NCBI GenBank assembly: GCA_947310385.1
Contig: CAMZJQ010000042.1
Coordinates: 62,001-126,000, forward strand
DNA from: Nephrotoma appendiculata
Taxonomy: Eukaryota; Arthropoda; Insecta; Diptera; Tipulidae
DNA: 64,000 nucleotides
Direction: 5' to 3'
This document shows, piece after piece, positions 13,901 through 27,400 of this stretch. Both the position numbers and the translations under genes were made by a program. Each line of letters begins with the position of its first letter. Positions within the stretch are counted from its first letter, which is position 1. Under the pieces are notes generated by a model. The model was not told the DNA's origin, ran no database searches, and saw nothing but the letters and a program-made list of their open reading frames with translations.

Positions 13901-16900
13901 AAGTACTATTTTTTTGAGTTTTAAATTTTCATACGACACAATCCATTCGTTAGTTCGATTTAGCGTTATGTACAATTTCAATTAATTTTTCCCATGTAAC
14001 TTTTTTTTTATCATTCGTAGAGAAATGTCGCATTCTAGAAAAGTTCTTAGAATTAAATTTTCTACAAATCTAGATTCTTTCGAAATTGGTCCAGCCACCA
14101 GGAGATGAGTTTCTATTCCGACTATAATAGTTAAGATTTTAGAATTCTCCGCTTTTATTAACCTCAATATCAAGCTGCATTCAAAATTTCATGTTGATAT
14201 CATGAATGGAAGTACTATTTTTTTGAGTTTTAAATTTTCATATGACACAATCCATTCGTTAGTTCGATTTAGCGTTATGTACAATTTCGATTAATTTTTC
14301 CCCATGTCACTTTTTTTTTATCATTCGTAGAGAAATGTCGCATTCTAGAAAAGTTCTAAGAATTTAATTTTCTACAAATCTAGATACTTTCAAAATTGGT
14401 CCAGCCACCAGGAGATGAGTTTCTATTCCGACTATAATAGTTAAGATTTTAGAATTCTCCGCTTTTATTAACCTCAATATCAAGCTGCATTCAAAATTTC
14501 ATGTTGATATCATGAATGGAAGTACTATTTTTTTGAGTTTTAAATTTTCATACGACACAATCCATTCGTTAGTTCGATTTAGCGTTATGTACAATTTCGA
14601 TTAATTTTTCCCATGTAACTTTTTTTTATCATTCGTAGAGAAATGTCGCCTTCTAGAAAAGTTCTTAGAATTTAATTTTCTACAAATCTAGATTCTTTCG
14701 AAATTGGTCCAGCCACCAGGAGATGAGTTTCTATTCCGACTATAATAGTTAAGATTTTAGAATTCTCCGCTTTTATTAACCTCAATATCAAGCTGCATTC
14801 AAAATTTCATGTTGATATCATGAATGGAAGTACTATTTTTTTGAGTTTTAAATTTTCATACGACACAATCCATTCGTTAGTTCGATTTAGCGTTATGTAC
14901 AATTTCGATTAATTTTTCCCATGTAACTTTTTTTTTATCATTCGTAGAGAAATGTCGCCTTCTAGAGAAGTTCTTAGAATTTAATTTTCTACAAATCTAG
15001 ATACTTTCGAAATTGGTCCAGCCACCAGGAGATGAGTTTCTATTCCGACTATAATAGTTAAGATTTTAGAATTCTCCGCTTTTATTAACCTCAATATCAA
15101 GCTGCATTCAAAATTTCATGTTGATATCATGAATGGAAGTACTATTTTTTTGAGTTTTAAATTTTCATACGACACAATCCATTCGTTAGTTCGATTTAGC
15201 GTTATGTACAATTTCGATTAATTTTTCCCATGTATTTTTTTTTTATCATTCGTAGAGAAATGTCGCATTCTAGAAAAGTTCTTAGAATTTAATTTTCTAC
15301 AAATCTAGATTCTTTCGAAATTGGTCCAGCCACCAGGAGATGAGAGTTTCTATTCCGACTATAATAGTTAAGATTTTAGAATTCTCCGCTTTTATTAACC
15401 TCAATATCAAGCTGCATTCAAAATTTCATGTTGATATCATGAATGGAAGTACTATTTTTTTGAGTTTTAAATTTTCATACGACACAATCCATTCGTTAGT
15501 TCGATTTAGCGTTATGTACAATTTCGATTAATTTTTCCCAAGTAACTTTTTTTTTATCATTCGTAGAGAAATGTCGCATTCTAGAAAAGTTCTTAGAATT
15601 TAATTTTCTACAAATCTAGATTCTTTCGAAATTGGTCCAGCCACCAGGAGATGAGTTTCTATTCCGACTATAATAGTTAAGATTTTAGAATTCTCCGCTT
15701 TTATTAACCTCAATATCAAGCTGCATTCAAAATTTCATGTTGATATCATGAATGGAAGTACTATTTTTTTGAGTTTTAAATTTTCATACGACACAATCCA
15801 TTCGTTAGTTCGATTTAGCGTTATGTACAATTTCGATTAATTTTTCCCATGTAACTTTTTTTTTATCATTCGTAGAAAAATGTCGCATGCTAGAAAAGTT
15901 CTTAGAATTTAATTTTCTACAAATCTAGATTCTTTCGAAATTGGTCCAGCCACCAGGAGATGAGTTTCTATTCCGACTATAATAGTTAAGATTTTAGAAT
16001 TCTCCGCTTTTATTAACCTCAATATCAAGCTGCATTCAAAATTTCATGTTGATATCATGAATGGAAGTACTATTTTTTTGAGTTTTAAATTTTCGTACGA
16101 CACAATCCATTCGTTAGTTCGATTTAGCGATGTACAATTTCGATTAATTTTTCCCATGTAACTTTTTTTTTATCATTCGTAGAGAAATGTCGCATTCTAG
16201 AAAAGTTCTTAGAATTTAATTTTCTACAAATCTAGATTCTTTCGAAATTGGTCCAGCCACCAGGAGATGAGTTTCTATTCCGACTATAATAGTTAAGATT
16301 TTAGAATTCTCCGCTTTTATTAACCTCAATATCAAGCTGCATTCAAAATTTCATGTTGATATCATGAATGGAAGTACTATTTTTTTGAGTTTTAAATTTT
16401 CATACGACACAATCCATTCGTTAGTTCGATTTAGCGTTATGTACAATTTCGATTAATTTTTCCCATATACTCGTAACTTTTTTTTTATCATTCGTAGAGA
16501 AATGTCGCATTCTAGAAAAGTTCTTAGAATTTAATTTTCTACAAACCTAGATTCTTTCGAAATTGGTCCGGCCACCAGGAGATGAGTTTCTATTTCGACT
16601 ATAATAGTTAAGATTTTAGAATTCTCCGCTTTTATTAACCTCAATATCGAGCTGCATTCAAAATTTCATGTTGATATCATGAATGGAAGTACTATTTTTT
16701 TGAGTTTTAAATTTTCATACGACACAATCCATTCGTTAGTTCGATTTAGCGTTATGTACAATTTCGATTAATTTTTCCCATGTAACTTTTTTTTTATCAT
16801 TCATAGAGAAATGTCGCATTCTAGAAAAGTTCTTAGAATTTAATTTTCTACAAATCTAGATTCTTTCGAAATTGGTCCAGCCACCAGGAGATGAGTTTCT

Positions 16901-18360
16901 ATTCCGACTATAATAGTTAAGATTTTAGAATTCCCCGCTTTTATTAACCTCAATATCAAGCTGCATTCAAAATTTCATGTTGATATCATGAATGGAAGTA
17001 CTATTTTTTTGAGTTTTAAATTTTCATACGACACAATCCATTCGTTAGTTCGATTTAGCGTTATGTACAATTTCGATTAATTTTTCCCATGTAACTTTTT
17101 TTTTATCATTCGTAGAGAAATGTCGCATTCTAGAAAAGTTCTTAGAATTTAATTTTCTACAAATCTAGATTCTTTCGAAATTGGTCCAGCCACCAGGAGA
17201 TGAGTTTCTATTCCGACTATAATAGTTAAGATTTTAGAATTCTCCGCTTTTATTAACCTCAATATCAAGCTGTATTCATAATTTCATGTTGATATCATGA
17301 ATGGAAGTACTATTTTTTTGAGTTTTAAATTTTCATACGACACAATCCATTCGTTAGTTCGATTTAGCGTTATGTACAATTTCGATTAATTTTTCCCATG
17401 TAACTTTTTTTTTATCATTCGTAGAGAAATGTCGCATTCTAGAAAAGTTCTTAGAATTTAATTTTCTACAAATCTAGATTCTTTCGAAATTGGTCCAGCC
17501 ACCAGGAGATGAGTTTCTATTCCGACTATAACAGTTAAGATTTTAGAATTCTCCGCTTTTATTAACCTCAATATCAAGCTGCATTCAAAATTTCATGTTG
17601 ATATCATGAATGGAAGTACTATTTTTTTGAGTTTTAAATTTTCATACGACACAATCCATTCGTTAGTTCGATTTAGCGTTATGTACAATTTCGATTAATT
17701 TTTCCCATGTAACTTTTTTTTTATCATTCATAGAGAAATGTCGCATTCTAGAAAAGTTCTTAGAATTTAATTTTCTACAAATCTAGATTCTTTCGAAATT
17801 GGTCCAGCCACCAGGAGATGAGTTTCTATTCCGACTATAATAGTTAAGATTTTAGAATTCTCCGCTTTTATTAACCTCAATATCAAGCTGCATTCAAAAT
17901 TTCATGTTGATATCATGAATGGAAGTACTATTTTTTTGAGTTTTAAATTTTCATACGACACAATCCATTCGTTAGTTCGATTTAGCGTTATGTACAATTT
18001 CGATTAATTTTTCCCAAGTAACTTTTTTTTTATCATTCGTAGAGAAATGTCGCATTCTAGAAAAGTTCTTAGAATTTAATTTTCTACAAATCTAGATTCT
18101 TTCGAAATTGGTCCAGCCACCAGGAGATGAGTTTCTATTCCGACTATAATAGTTAAGATTTTAGAATTCTCCGCTTTTATTAACCTCAATATCAAGCTGC
18201 ATTCAAAATTTCATGTTGATATCATGAATGGAAGTACTATTTTTTTGAGTTTTAAATTTTCATACGACACAATCCATTCGTTAGTTCGATTTAGCGTTAT
18301 GTACAATTTCGATTAATTTTTCCCATGTAACTTTTTTTTTATCATTCGTAGAAAAATGTC

Positions 18361-19909
18361 GCATGCTAGAAAAGTTCTTAGAATTTAATTTTCTACAAAT
18401 CTAGATACTTTTGAAATTGGTCCAGCCACCAGGAGATGAGTTTCTATTCCGACTATAATAGTTAAGATTTTAGAATTCTCCGCTTTTATTAACCTCAATA
18501 TCAAGCTGCATTCAAAATTTCATGTTGATATCATGAATGGAAGTACTATTTTTTTGAGTTTTAAATTTTCGTACGACACAATCCATTCGTTAGTTCGATT
18601 TAGCGATGTACAATTTCGATTAATTTTTCCCATGTAACTTTTTTTTTATCATTCGTAGAGAAATGTCGCATTCTAGAAAAGTTCTTAGAATTTAATTTTC
18701 TACAAATCTAGATTCTTTCGAAATTGGTCCAGCCACCAGGAGATGAGTTTCTATTCCGACTATAATAGTTAAGATTTTAGAATTCTCCGCTTTTATTAAC
18801 CTCAATATCAAGCTGCATTCAAAATTTCATGTTGATATCATGAATGGAAGTACTATTTTTTTGAGTTTTAAATTTTCATACGACACAATCCATTCGTTAG
18901 TTCGATTTAGCGTTATGTACAATTTCGATTAATTTTTCCCATATAACTTTTTTTTTATCATTCGTAGAGAAATGTCGCATTCTAGAAAAGTTCTTAGAAT
19001 TTAATTTTCTACAAATCTAGATTCTTTCGAAATTGGTCCAGCCACCAGGAGATGAGTTTCTATTCCGACTATAATAGTTAAGATTTTAGAATTCTCCGCT
19101 TTTATTAACCTCAATATCAAGCTGCATTCAAAATTTCATGTTGATATCATGAATGGAAGTACTATTTTTTTGAGTTTTAAATTTTCATACGACACAATCC
19201 ATTCGTTAGTTCGATTTAGCGTTATGTACAATTTCGATTAATTTTTCCCATATACTCGTAACTTTTTTTTTATCATTCGTAGAGAAATGTCGCATTCTAG
19301 AAAAGTTCTTAGAATTTAATTTTCTACAAACCTAGATTCTTTCGAAATTGGTCCGGCCACCAGGAGATGAGTTTCTATTTCGACTATAATAGTTAAGATT
19401 TTAGAATTCTCCGCTTTTATTAACCTCAATATCAAGCTGCATTCAAAATTTCATGTTGATATCATGAATGGAAGTACTATTTTTTTGAGTTTTAAATTTT
19501 CATACGACACAATCCATTCGTTAGTTCGATTTAGCGTTATGTACAATTTCGATTAATTTTTCCCATGTAACTTTTTTTTTATCATTCATAGAGAAATGTC
19601 GCATTCTAGAAAAGTTCTTAGAATTTAATTTTCTACAAATCTAGATTCTTTCGAAATTGGTCCAGCCACCAGGAGATGAGTTTCTATTCCGACTATAATA
19701 GTTAAGATTTTAGAATTCTCCGCTTTTATTAACCTCAATATCAAGCTGCATTCAAAATTTCATGTTGATATCATGAATGGAAGTACTATTTTTTTGAGTT
19801 TTAAATTTTCATACGACACAATCCATTCGATAGTTCGATTTAGCGTTATGTACAATTTCGATTAATTTTTCCCATGTAACTTTTTTTTTATCATTCGTAG
19901 AAAAATGTC
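18361..19909. repeat. Five-monomer HOR (1549 bp), first copy
   Basis: Starts at the variant gcatgctag (18361) followed by agatacttttg, and contains tttcgtacg, the shortened tttagcgatgtac (18597), cccatataac, the six-base insertion atatactcg (19250) and cattcatagagaaatg (near 19588). The same five-monomer order follows immediately. An older relative of its start lies at 15885, eight monomers upstream. Confidence 0.85.
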
Positions 19910-21458
19910 GCATGCTAGAAAAGTTCTTAGAATTTAATTTTCTACAAATCTAGATACTTTTGAAATTGGTCCAGCCACCAGGAGATGAGTTTCTATTCCG
20001 ACTATAATAGTTAAGATTTTAGAATTCTCCGCTTTTATTAACCTCAATATCAAGCTGCATTCAAAATTTCATGTTGATATCATGAATGGAAGTACTATTT
20101 TTTTGAGTTTTAAATTTTCGTACGACACAATCCATTCGTTAGTTCGATTTAGCGATGTACAATTTCGATTAATTTTTCCCATGTAACTTTTTTTTTATCA
20201 TTCGTAGAGAAATGTCGCATTCTAGAAAAGTTCTTAGAATTTAATTTTCTACAAATCTAGATTCTTTCGAAATTGGTCCAGCCACCAGGAGATGAGTTTC
20301 TATTCCGACTATAATAGTTAAGATTTTAGAATTCTCCGCTTTTATTAACCTCAATATCAAGCTGCATTCAAAATTTCATGTTGATATCATGAATGGAAGT
20401 ACTATTTTTTTGAGTTTTAAATTTTCATACGACACAATCCATTCGTTAGATCGATTTAGCGTTATGTACAATTTCGATTAATTTTTCCCATATAACTTTT
20501 TTTTTATCATTCGTAGAGAAATGTCGCATTCTAGAAAAGTTCTTAGAATTTAATTTTCTACAAATCTAGATTCTTTCGAAATTGGTCCAGCCACCAGGAG
20601 ATGAGTTTCTATTCCGACTATAATAGTTAAGATTTTAGAATTCTCCGCTTTTATTAACCTCAATATCAAGCTGCATTCAAAATTTCATGTTGATATCATG
20701 AATGGAAGTACTATTTTTTTGAGTTTTAAATTTTCATACGACACAATCCATTCGTTAGTTCGATTTAGCGTTATGTACAATTTCGATTAATTTTTCCCAT
20801 ATACTCGTAACTTTTTTTTTATCATTCGTAGAGAAATGTCGCATTCTAGAAAAGTTCTTAGAATTTAATTTTCTACAAACCTAGATTCTTTCGAAATTGG
20901 TCCGGCCACCAGGAGATGAGTTTCTATTTCGACTATAATAGTTAAGATTTTAGAATTCTCCGCTTTTATTAACCTCAATATCAAGCTGCATTCAAAATTT
21001 CATGTTGATATCATGAATGGAAGTACTATTTTTTTGAGTTTTAAATTTTCATACGACACAATCCATTCGTTAGTTCGATTTAGCGTTATGTACAATTTCG
21101 ATTAATTTTTCCCATGTAACTTTTTTTTATCATTCATAGAGAAATGTCGCATTCTAGAAAAGTTCTTAGAATTTAATTTTCTACAAATCTAGATTCTTTC
21201 GAAATTGGTCCAGCCACCAGGAGATGAGTTTCTATTCCGACTATAATAGTTAAGATTTTAGAATTCTCCGCTTTTATTAACCTCAATATCAAGCTGCATT
21301 CAAAATTTCATGTTGATATCATGAATGGAAGTACTATTTTTTTGAGTTTTAAATTTTCATACGACACAATCCATTCGTTAGTTCGATTTAGCGTTATGTA
21401 CAATTTCGATTAATTTTTCCCATGTAACTTTTTTTTTATCATTCGTAGAGAAATGTCG
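19910..21458. repeat. Five-monomer HOR (1549 bp), second copy
   Basis: Direct tandem duplicate of the preceding block: gcatgctag at 19910, tttagcgatgtac near 20146, atatactcg at 20799 and cattcatagagaaatg near 21134, each 1546-1549 bases after its partner. Differences are few (for example ttagatcg near 20448, and normal cattcgttag where the first copy has cattcgatag). Confidence 0.85.
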
Positions 21459-24400
21459 CATTCTAGAAAAGTTCTTAGAATTTAATTTTCTACAAATCTA
21501 GATTCTTTCGAAATTGGTCCAGCCACCAGGAGATGAGTTTCTATTCCGACTATAATAGTTAAGATTTTAGAATTCTCCGCTTTTATTAACCTCAATATCA
21601 AGCTGCATTCATAATTTCATGTTGATATCATGAATGGAAGTACTATTTTTTTGAGTTTTAAATTTTCATACGACACAATCCATTCGTTAGTTCGATTTAG
21701 CGTTATGTACAATTTCGATTAATTTTTCCCATGTAACTTTTTTTTTATCATTCGTAGAGAAATGTCGCATTCTAGAAAAGTTCTTAGAATTTAATTTTCT
21801 ACAAATCTAGATTCTTTCGAAATTGGTCCAGCCACCAGGAGATGAGTTTCTATTCCGACTATAACAGTTAAGATTTTAGAATTCTCCGCTTTTATTAACC
21901 TCAATATCAAGCTGCATTCAAAATTTCATGTTGATATCATGAATGGAAGTACTATTTTTTTGAGTTTTAAATTTTCATACGACACAATCCATTCGTTAGT
22001 TCGATTTAGCGTTATGTACAATTTCGATTAATTTTTCCCATATAACTTTTTTTTTATCATTCGTAGAGAAATGTCGCATTCTAGAAAAGTTCTTAGAATT
22101 TAATTTTCTACAAATCTAGATTCTTTCGAAATTGGTCCAGCCACCAGGAGATGAGTTTCTATTCCGACTATAATAGTTAAGATTTTAGAATTCTCCGCTT
22201 TTATTAACCTCAATATCAAGCTGCATTCAAAATTTCATAGTGATATCATGAATGGAAGTACTATTTTTTTGAGTTTTAAATTTTCATACGACACAATCCA
22301 TTCGTTAGTTCGATTTAGCGTTATGTACAATTTCGATTAATTTTTCCCATGTAACTTTTTTTTTATCATTCGTAGAGAAATGTCGCATTCTAGAAAAGTT
22401 CTTAGAATTTAATTTTCTACAAATCTAGATTCTTTCGAAATTGGTCCAGCCACCAGGAGATGAGTTTCTATTCCGACTATAACAGTTAAGATTTTAGAAT
22501 TCTCCGCTTTTATTAACCTCAATATCAAGCTGCATTCAAAATTTCATGTTGATATCATGAATGGAAGTACTATTTTTTTGAGTTTTAAATTTTCATACGA
22601 CACAATCCATTCGTTAGTTCGATTTAGCGTTATGTACAATTTCGATTAATTTTTCCCATATACTCGTAACTTTTTTTTTATCATTCGTAGAGAAATGTCG
22701 CATTCTAGAAAAGTTCTTAGAATTTAATTTTCTACAAACCTAGATTCTTTCGAAATTGGTCCGGCCACCAGGAGATGAGTTTCTATTTCGACTATAATAG
22801 TTAAGATTTTAGAATTCTCCGCTTTTATTAACCTCAATATCAAGCTGCATTCAAAATTTCATGTTGATATCATGAATGGAAGTACTATTTTTTTGAGTTT
22901 TAAATTTTCATACGACACAATCCATTCGTTAGTTCGATTTAGCGTTATGTACAATTTCGATTAATTTTTCCCATGTAACTTTTTTTTTATCATTCATAGA
23001 GAAATGTCGCATTCTAGAAAAGTTCTTAGAATTTAATTTTCTACAAATCTAGATTCTTTCGAAATTGGTCCAGCCACCAGGAGATGAGTTTCTATTCCGA
23101 CTATAATAGTTAAGATTTTAGAATTCTCCGCTTTTATTAACCTCAATATCAAGCTGCATTCAAAATTTCATGTTGATATCATGAATGGAAGTACTATTTT
23201 TTTGAGTTTTAAATTTTCATACGACACAATCCATTCGTTAGTTCGATCTAGCGTTATGTACAATTTCGATTAATTTTTCCCATGTAACTTTTTTTTTATC
23301 ATTCGTAGAGAAATGTCGCATTCTAGAAAAGTTCTTAGAATTTAATTTTCTACAAATCTAGATTCTTTCGAAATTGGTCCAGCCACCAGGAGATGAGTTT
23401 CTATTCCGACTATAATAGTTAAGATTTTAGAATTCTCCGCTTTTATTAACCTCAATATCAAGCTGCATTCATAATTTCATGTTGATATCATGAATGGAAG
23501 TACTATTTTTTTGAGTTTTAAATTTTCATACGACACAATCCATTCGTTAGTTCGATTTAGCGTTATGTACAATTTCGATTAATTTTTCCCATGTAACTTT
23601 TTTTTTATCATTCGTAGAGAAATGTCGCATTCTAGAAAAGTTCTAAGAATTTAATTTTCTACAAATCTAGATTCTTTCGAAATTGGTCCAGCCACCAGGA
23701 GATGAGTTTCTATTCCGACTATAATAGTTAAGATTTTAGAATTCTCCGCTTTTATTAACCTCAATATCAAGCTGCATTCAAAATTTCATGTTGATATCAT
23801 GAATGGAAGTACTATTTTTTTGAGTTTTAAATTTTCATACGACACAATCCATTCGTTAGTTCGATTTAGCGTTATGTACAATTTCGATTAATTTTTCCCA
23901 TGTAACTTTTTTTTTATCATTCGTAGAGAAATGTCGCGTTCTAGAAAAGTTCTTAGAATTTAATTTTCTACAAATCTAGATTCTTTCGAAATTGGTCCAG
24001 CCACCAGGAGATGAGTTTCTATTCCGACTATAACAGTTAAGATTTTAGAATTCTCCGCTTTTATTAACCTCAATATCAAGCTGCATTCAAAATTTCATGT
24101 TGATATCATGAATGGAAGTACTATTTTTTTGAGTTTTAAATTTTCATACGACACAATCCATTCGTTAGTTCGATTTAGCGTTATGTACAATTTCGATTAA
24201 TTTTTCCCATATAACTTTTTTTTTATCATTCGTAGAGAAATGTCGCATTCTAGAAATGTTCTTAGAATTTAATTTTCTACAAACCTAGATTCTTTCGAAA
24301 TTGGTCCGGCCACCAGGAGATGAGTTTCTATTTCGACTATAATAGTTAAGATTTTAGAATTCTCCGCTTTTATTAACCTCAATATCAAGCTGCATTCAAA

Positions 24401-27400
24401 ATTTCATGTTGATATCATGAATGGAAGTACTATTTTTTTGAGTTTTAAATTTTCATACGACACAATCCATTCGTTAGTTCGATTAAGCGTTATGTACAAT
24501 TTCGATTAATTTTTCCCATGTAACTTTTTTTTTATCATTCGTAGAGAAATGTCGCATTCTAGAAAAGTTCTTAGAATTTAATTTTCTACAAATCTAGATT
24601 CTTTCGAAATTGGTCCAGCCACCAGGAGATGAGTTTCTATTCCGACTATAATAGTTAAGATTTTAGAATTCTCCGCTTTTATTAACCTCAATATCAAGCT
24701 GCATTCAAAATTTCATGTTGATATCATGAATGGAAGTACTATTTTTTTGAGTTTTAAATTTTCATACGACACAATCCATTCGTTAGTTCGATTTAGCGTT
24801 ATGTACAATTTCGATTAATTTTTCCCATGTAACTTTTTTTTTATCATTCGTAGAGAAATGTCGCATTCTAGAAAAGTTCTTAGAATTTAATTTTCTACAG
24901 ATCTAGATTCTTTCGAAATTGGTCCAGCCACCAGGAGATGAGTTTCTATTCCGACTATAATAGTTAAGATTTTAGAATTCTCCGCTTTTATTAACCTCAA
25001 TATCAAGCTGCATTCATAATTTCATGTTGATATCATGAATGGAAGTACTATTTTTTTGAGTTTTAAATTTTCATACGACACAATCCATTCGTTAGTTCGA
25101 TTTAGCGTTATGTACAATTTCGATTAATTTTTCCGATTTAACTTTTTTTTATCATTCGTAGAGAAATGTCGCATTCTAGAACAGTTCTAAGAATTTAATC
25201 TTCTACAAATCTAGATTCTTTCGAAATTGGTCCAGCCACCAGGAGATGAGTTTCTATTCCGACTATAATAGTTAAGATTTTAGAATTCTCCGCTTTTATT
25301 AACCTCAATATCAAGCTGCATTCAAAATTTCATGTTGATATCATGAATGGAAGTACTATTTTTTTGAGTTTTAAATTTTCATACGACACAATCCATTCGT
25401 TAGTTCGATTTAGCGTTATGTACAATTTCGATTAATTTTTCCCATGTAACTTTTTTTTTATCATTCGTAGAGAAATGTCGCATTCTAGAAAAGTTCTTAG
25501 AATTTAATTTTCTACAAACCTAGATTCTTTCAAAAATGGTCCAGCCACCAGGAGATGAGTTTCTATTCCGACTATAATAGTTAAGATTTTAGAATTCTCC
25601 GCTTTTATTAACCTCAATATCAAGCTGCATTCAAAATTTCATGTTGATATCATGAATGGAAGTACTATTTTTTTGAGTTTTAAATTTTCATACGACACAA
25701 TCCATTCGTTAGTTCGATTTAGCGTTATGTACAATTTCGATTAATTTTTCCCATGTAACTTTTTTTTATCATTCGTAGAAAAATGTCGCATGCTAGAAAA
25801 GTTCTTAGAATTTAATTTTCTACAAATCTAGATTCTTTCGAAATTGGTCCAGCCACCAGGAGATGAGTTTCTATTCCGACTATAATAGTTAAGATTTTAG
25901 AATTCTCCGCTTTTATTAACCTCAATATCAAGTTGCATTCAAAATTTCATGTTGATATCATGAATGGAAGTACTATTTTTTTGAGTTTTAAACTTTCATA
26001 CGACACAATCCATTCGTTAGTTCGATTTAGCGTTATGTACAATTTCGATTAATTTTTCCCATGTAACTTTTTTTTATCATTCGTAGAGAAATGTCGCATT
26101 CTAGAAAAGTTCTTAGAATTTAATTTTCTACAAATCTAGATTCTTTCGAAATTGGTCCAGCCACCAGGAGATGAGTTTCTATTCCGACTATAATAGTTAA
26201 GATTTTAGAATTCTGCGCTTTTATTAACCTCAATATCAAGCTGCATTCAAAATTTCATGTTGATATCATGAATGGAAGTACTATATTTTGAGTTTTAAAT
26301 TTTCATACGACACAATCCATTCGTTAGTTCGATTTAGCGTTATGTACAATTTCGATTAATTTTTCCCATGTAACTTTTTTTTATCATTCGTAGAGAAATG
26401 TCGGATTCTAGAAAAGTTCTTAGAATTTAATTTTCTACAAATCTAGATTCTTTCGAAATTGGTCCAGCCACCAGGAGATGAGTTTCTATTCCGACTATAA
26501 TAGTTAAGATTTTAGAATTCTCCGCTTTTATTAACCTCAATATCAAGCTGCATTCAAAATTTCATGTTGATATTATGAATGGAAGTACTATTTTTTTGAG
26601 TTTTAAATTTTCATACGACACAATCCATTCGTTAGTTCGATTTAGCGTCATGTACAATTTCGATTAATTTTTCCCATGTAACTTTTTTTTTATCATTCGT
26701 AGAGAAATGTCGCATTCTAGAAAAGTTCTTAGAATTTAATTTTCTACAAATCTAGATTCTTTCGAAATTGGTCCAGCCACCAGGAGATAAGTTTCTATTC
26801 CGACTATAATAGTTAAGATTTTAGAATTCTCCGCTTTTATTAACCTCAATATCAAGCTGCATTCAAAATTTCATGTTGATATCATGAATGGAAGTACTAT
26901 TTTTTTGAGTTTTAAATTTTCATACGACACAATCCATTCGTTAGTTCGATTTAGCGTTATGTACAATTTCGATTAATTTTTCCCATGTAACTTTTTTTTT
27001 ATCATTCGTAGAGAAATGTCGCATTCTAGAAAAGTTCTTAGAATTTCATTTTCTACAAATCTAGATTCTTTAAAAATTGGTCCAGCCACCAGGAGATGAG
27101 TTTCTATTCCGACTATAATAGTTAAGATTTTAGAATTCTCCGCTTTTATTAACCTCAATATCAAGCTGCATTCATAATTTTATGTTGATATCATGAATGG
27201 AAGTACTATTTTTTTGAGTTTTAAATTTTCATACGACACAATCCATTCGTTAGTTCGATTAAGCGTTATGTACAATTTCGATTAATTTTTCCCATGTAAC
27301 TTTTTTTTATCATTCGTAGAGAAATGTCGCATTCTAGAAAAGTTCTTAGAATTTAATTTTCTACAAATCTAGATTCTTTCGAAATTGGTCCAGCCACCAG

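Noticed and set aside
13982..14173. Minus-strand 63-codon frames as genes
   Set aside because: Each is a monomer in which a single stop is mutated. The A+T-rich repeat, lack of domain and repetition with the HOR make coding unlikely.
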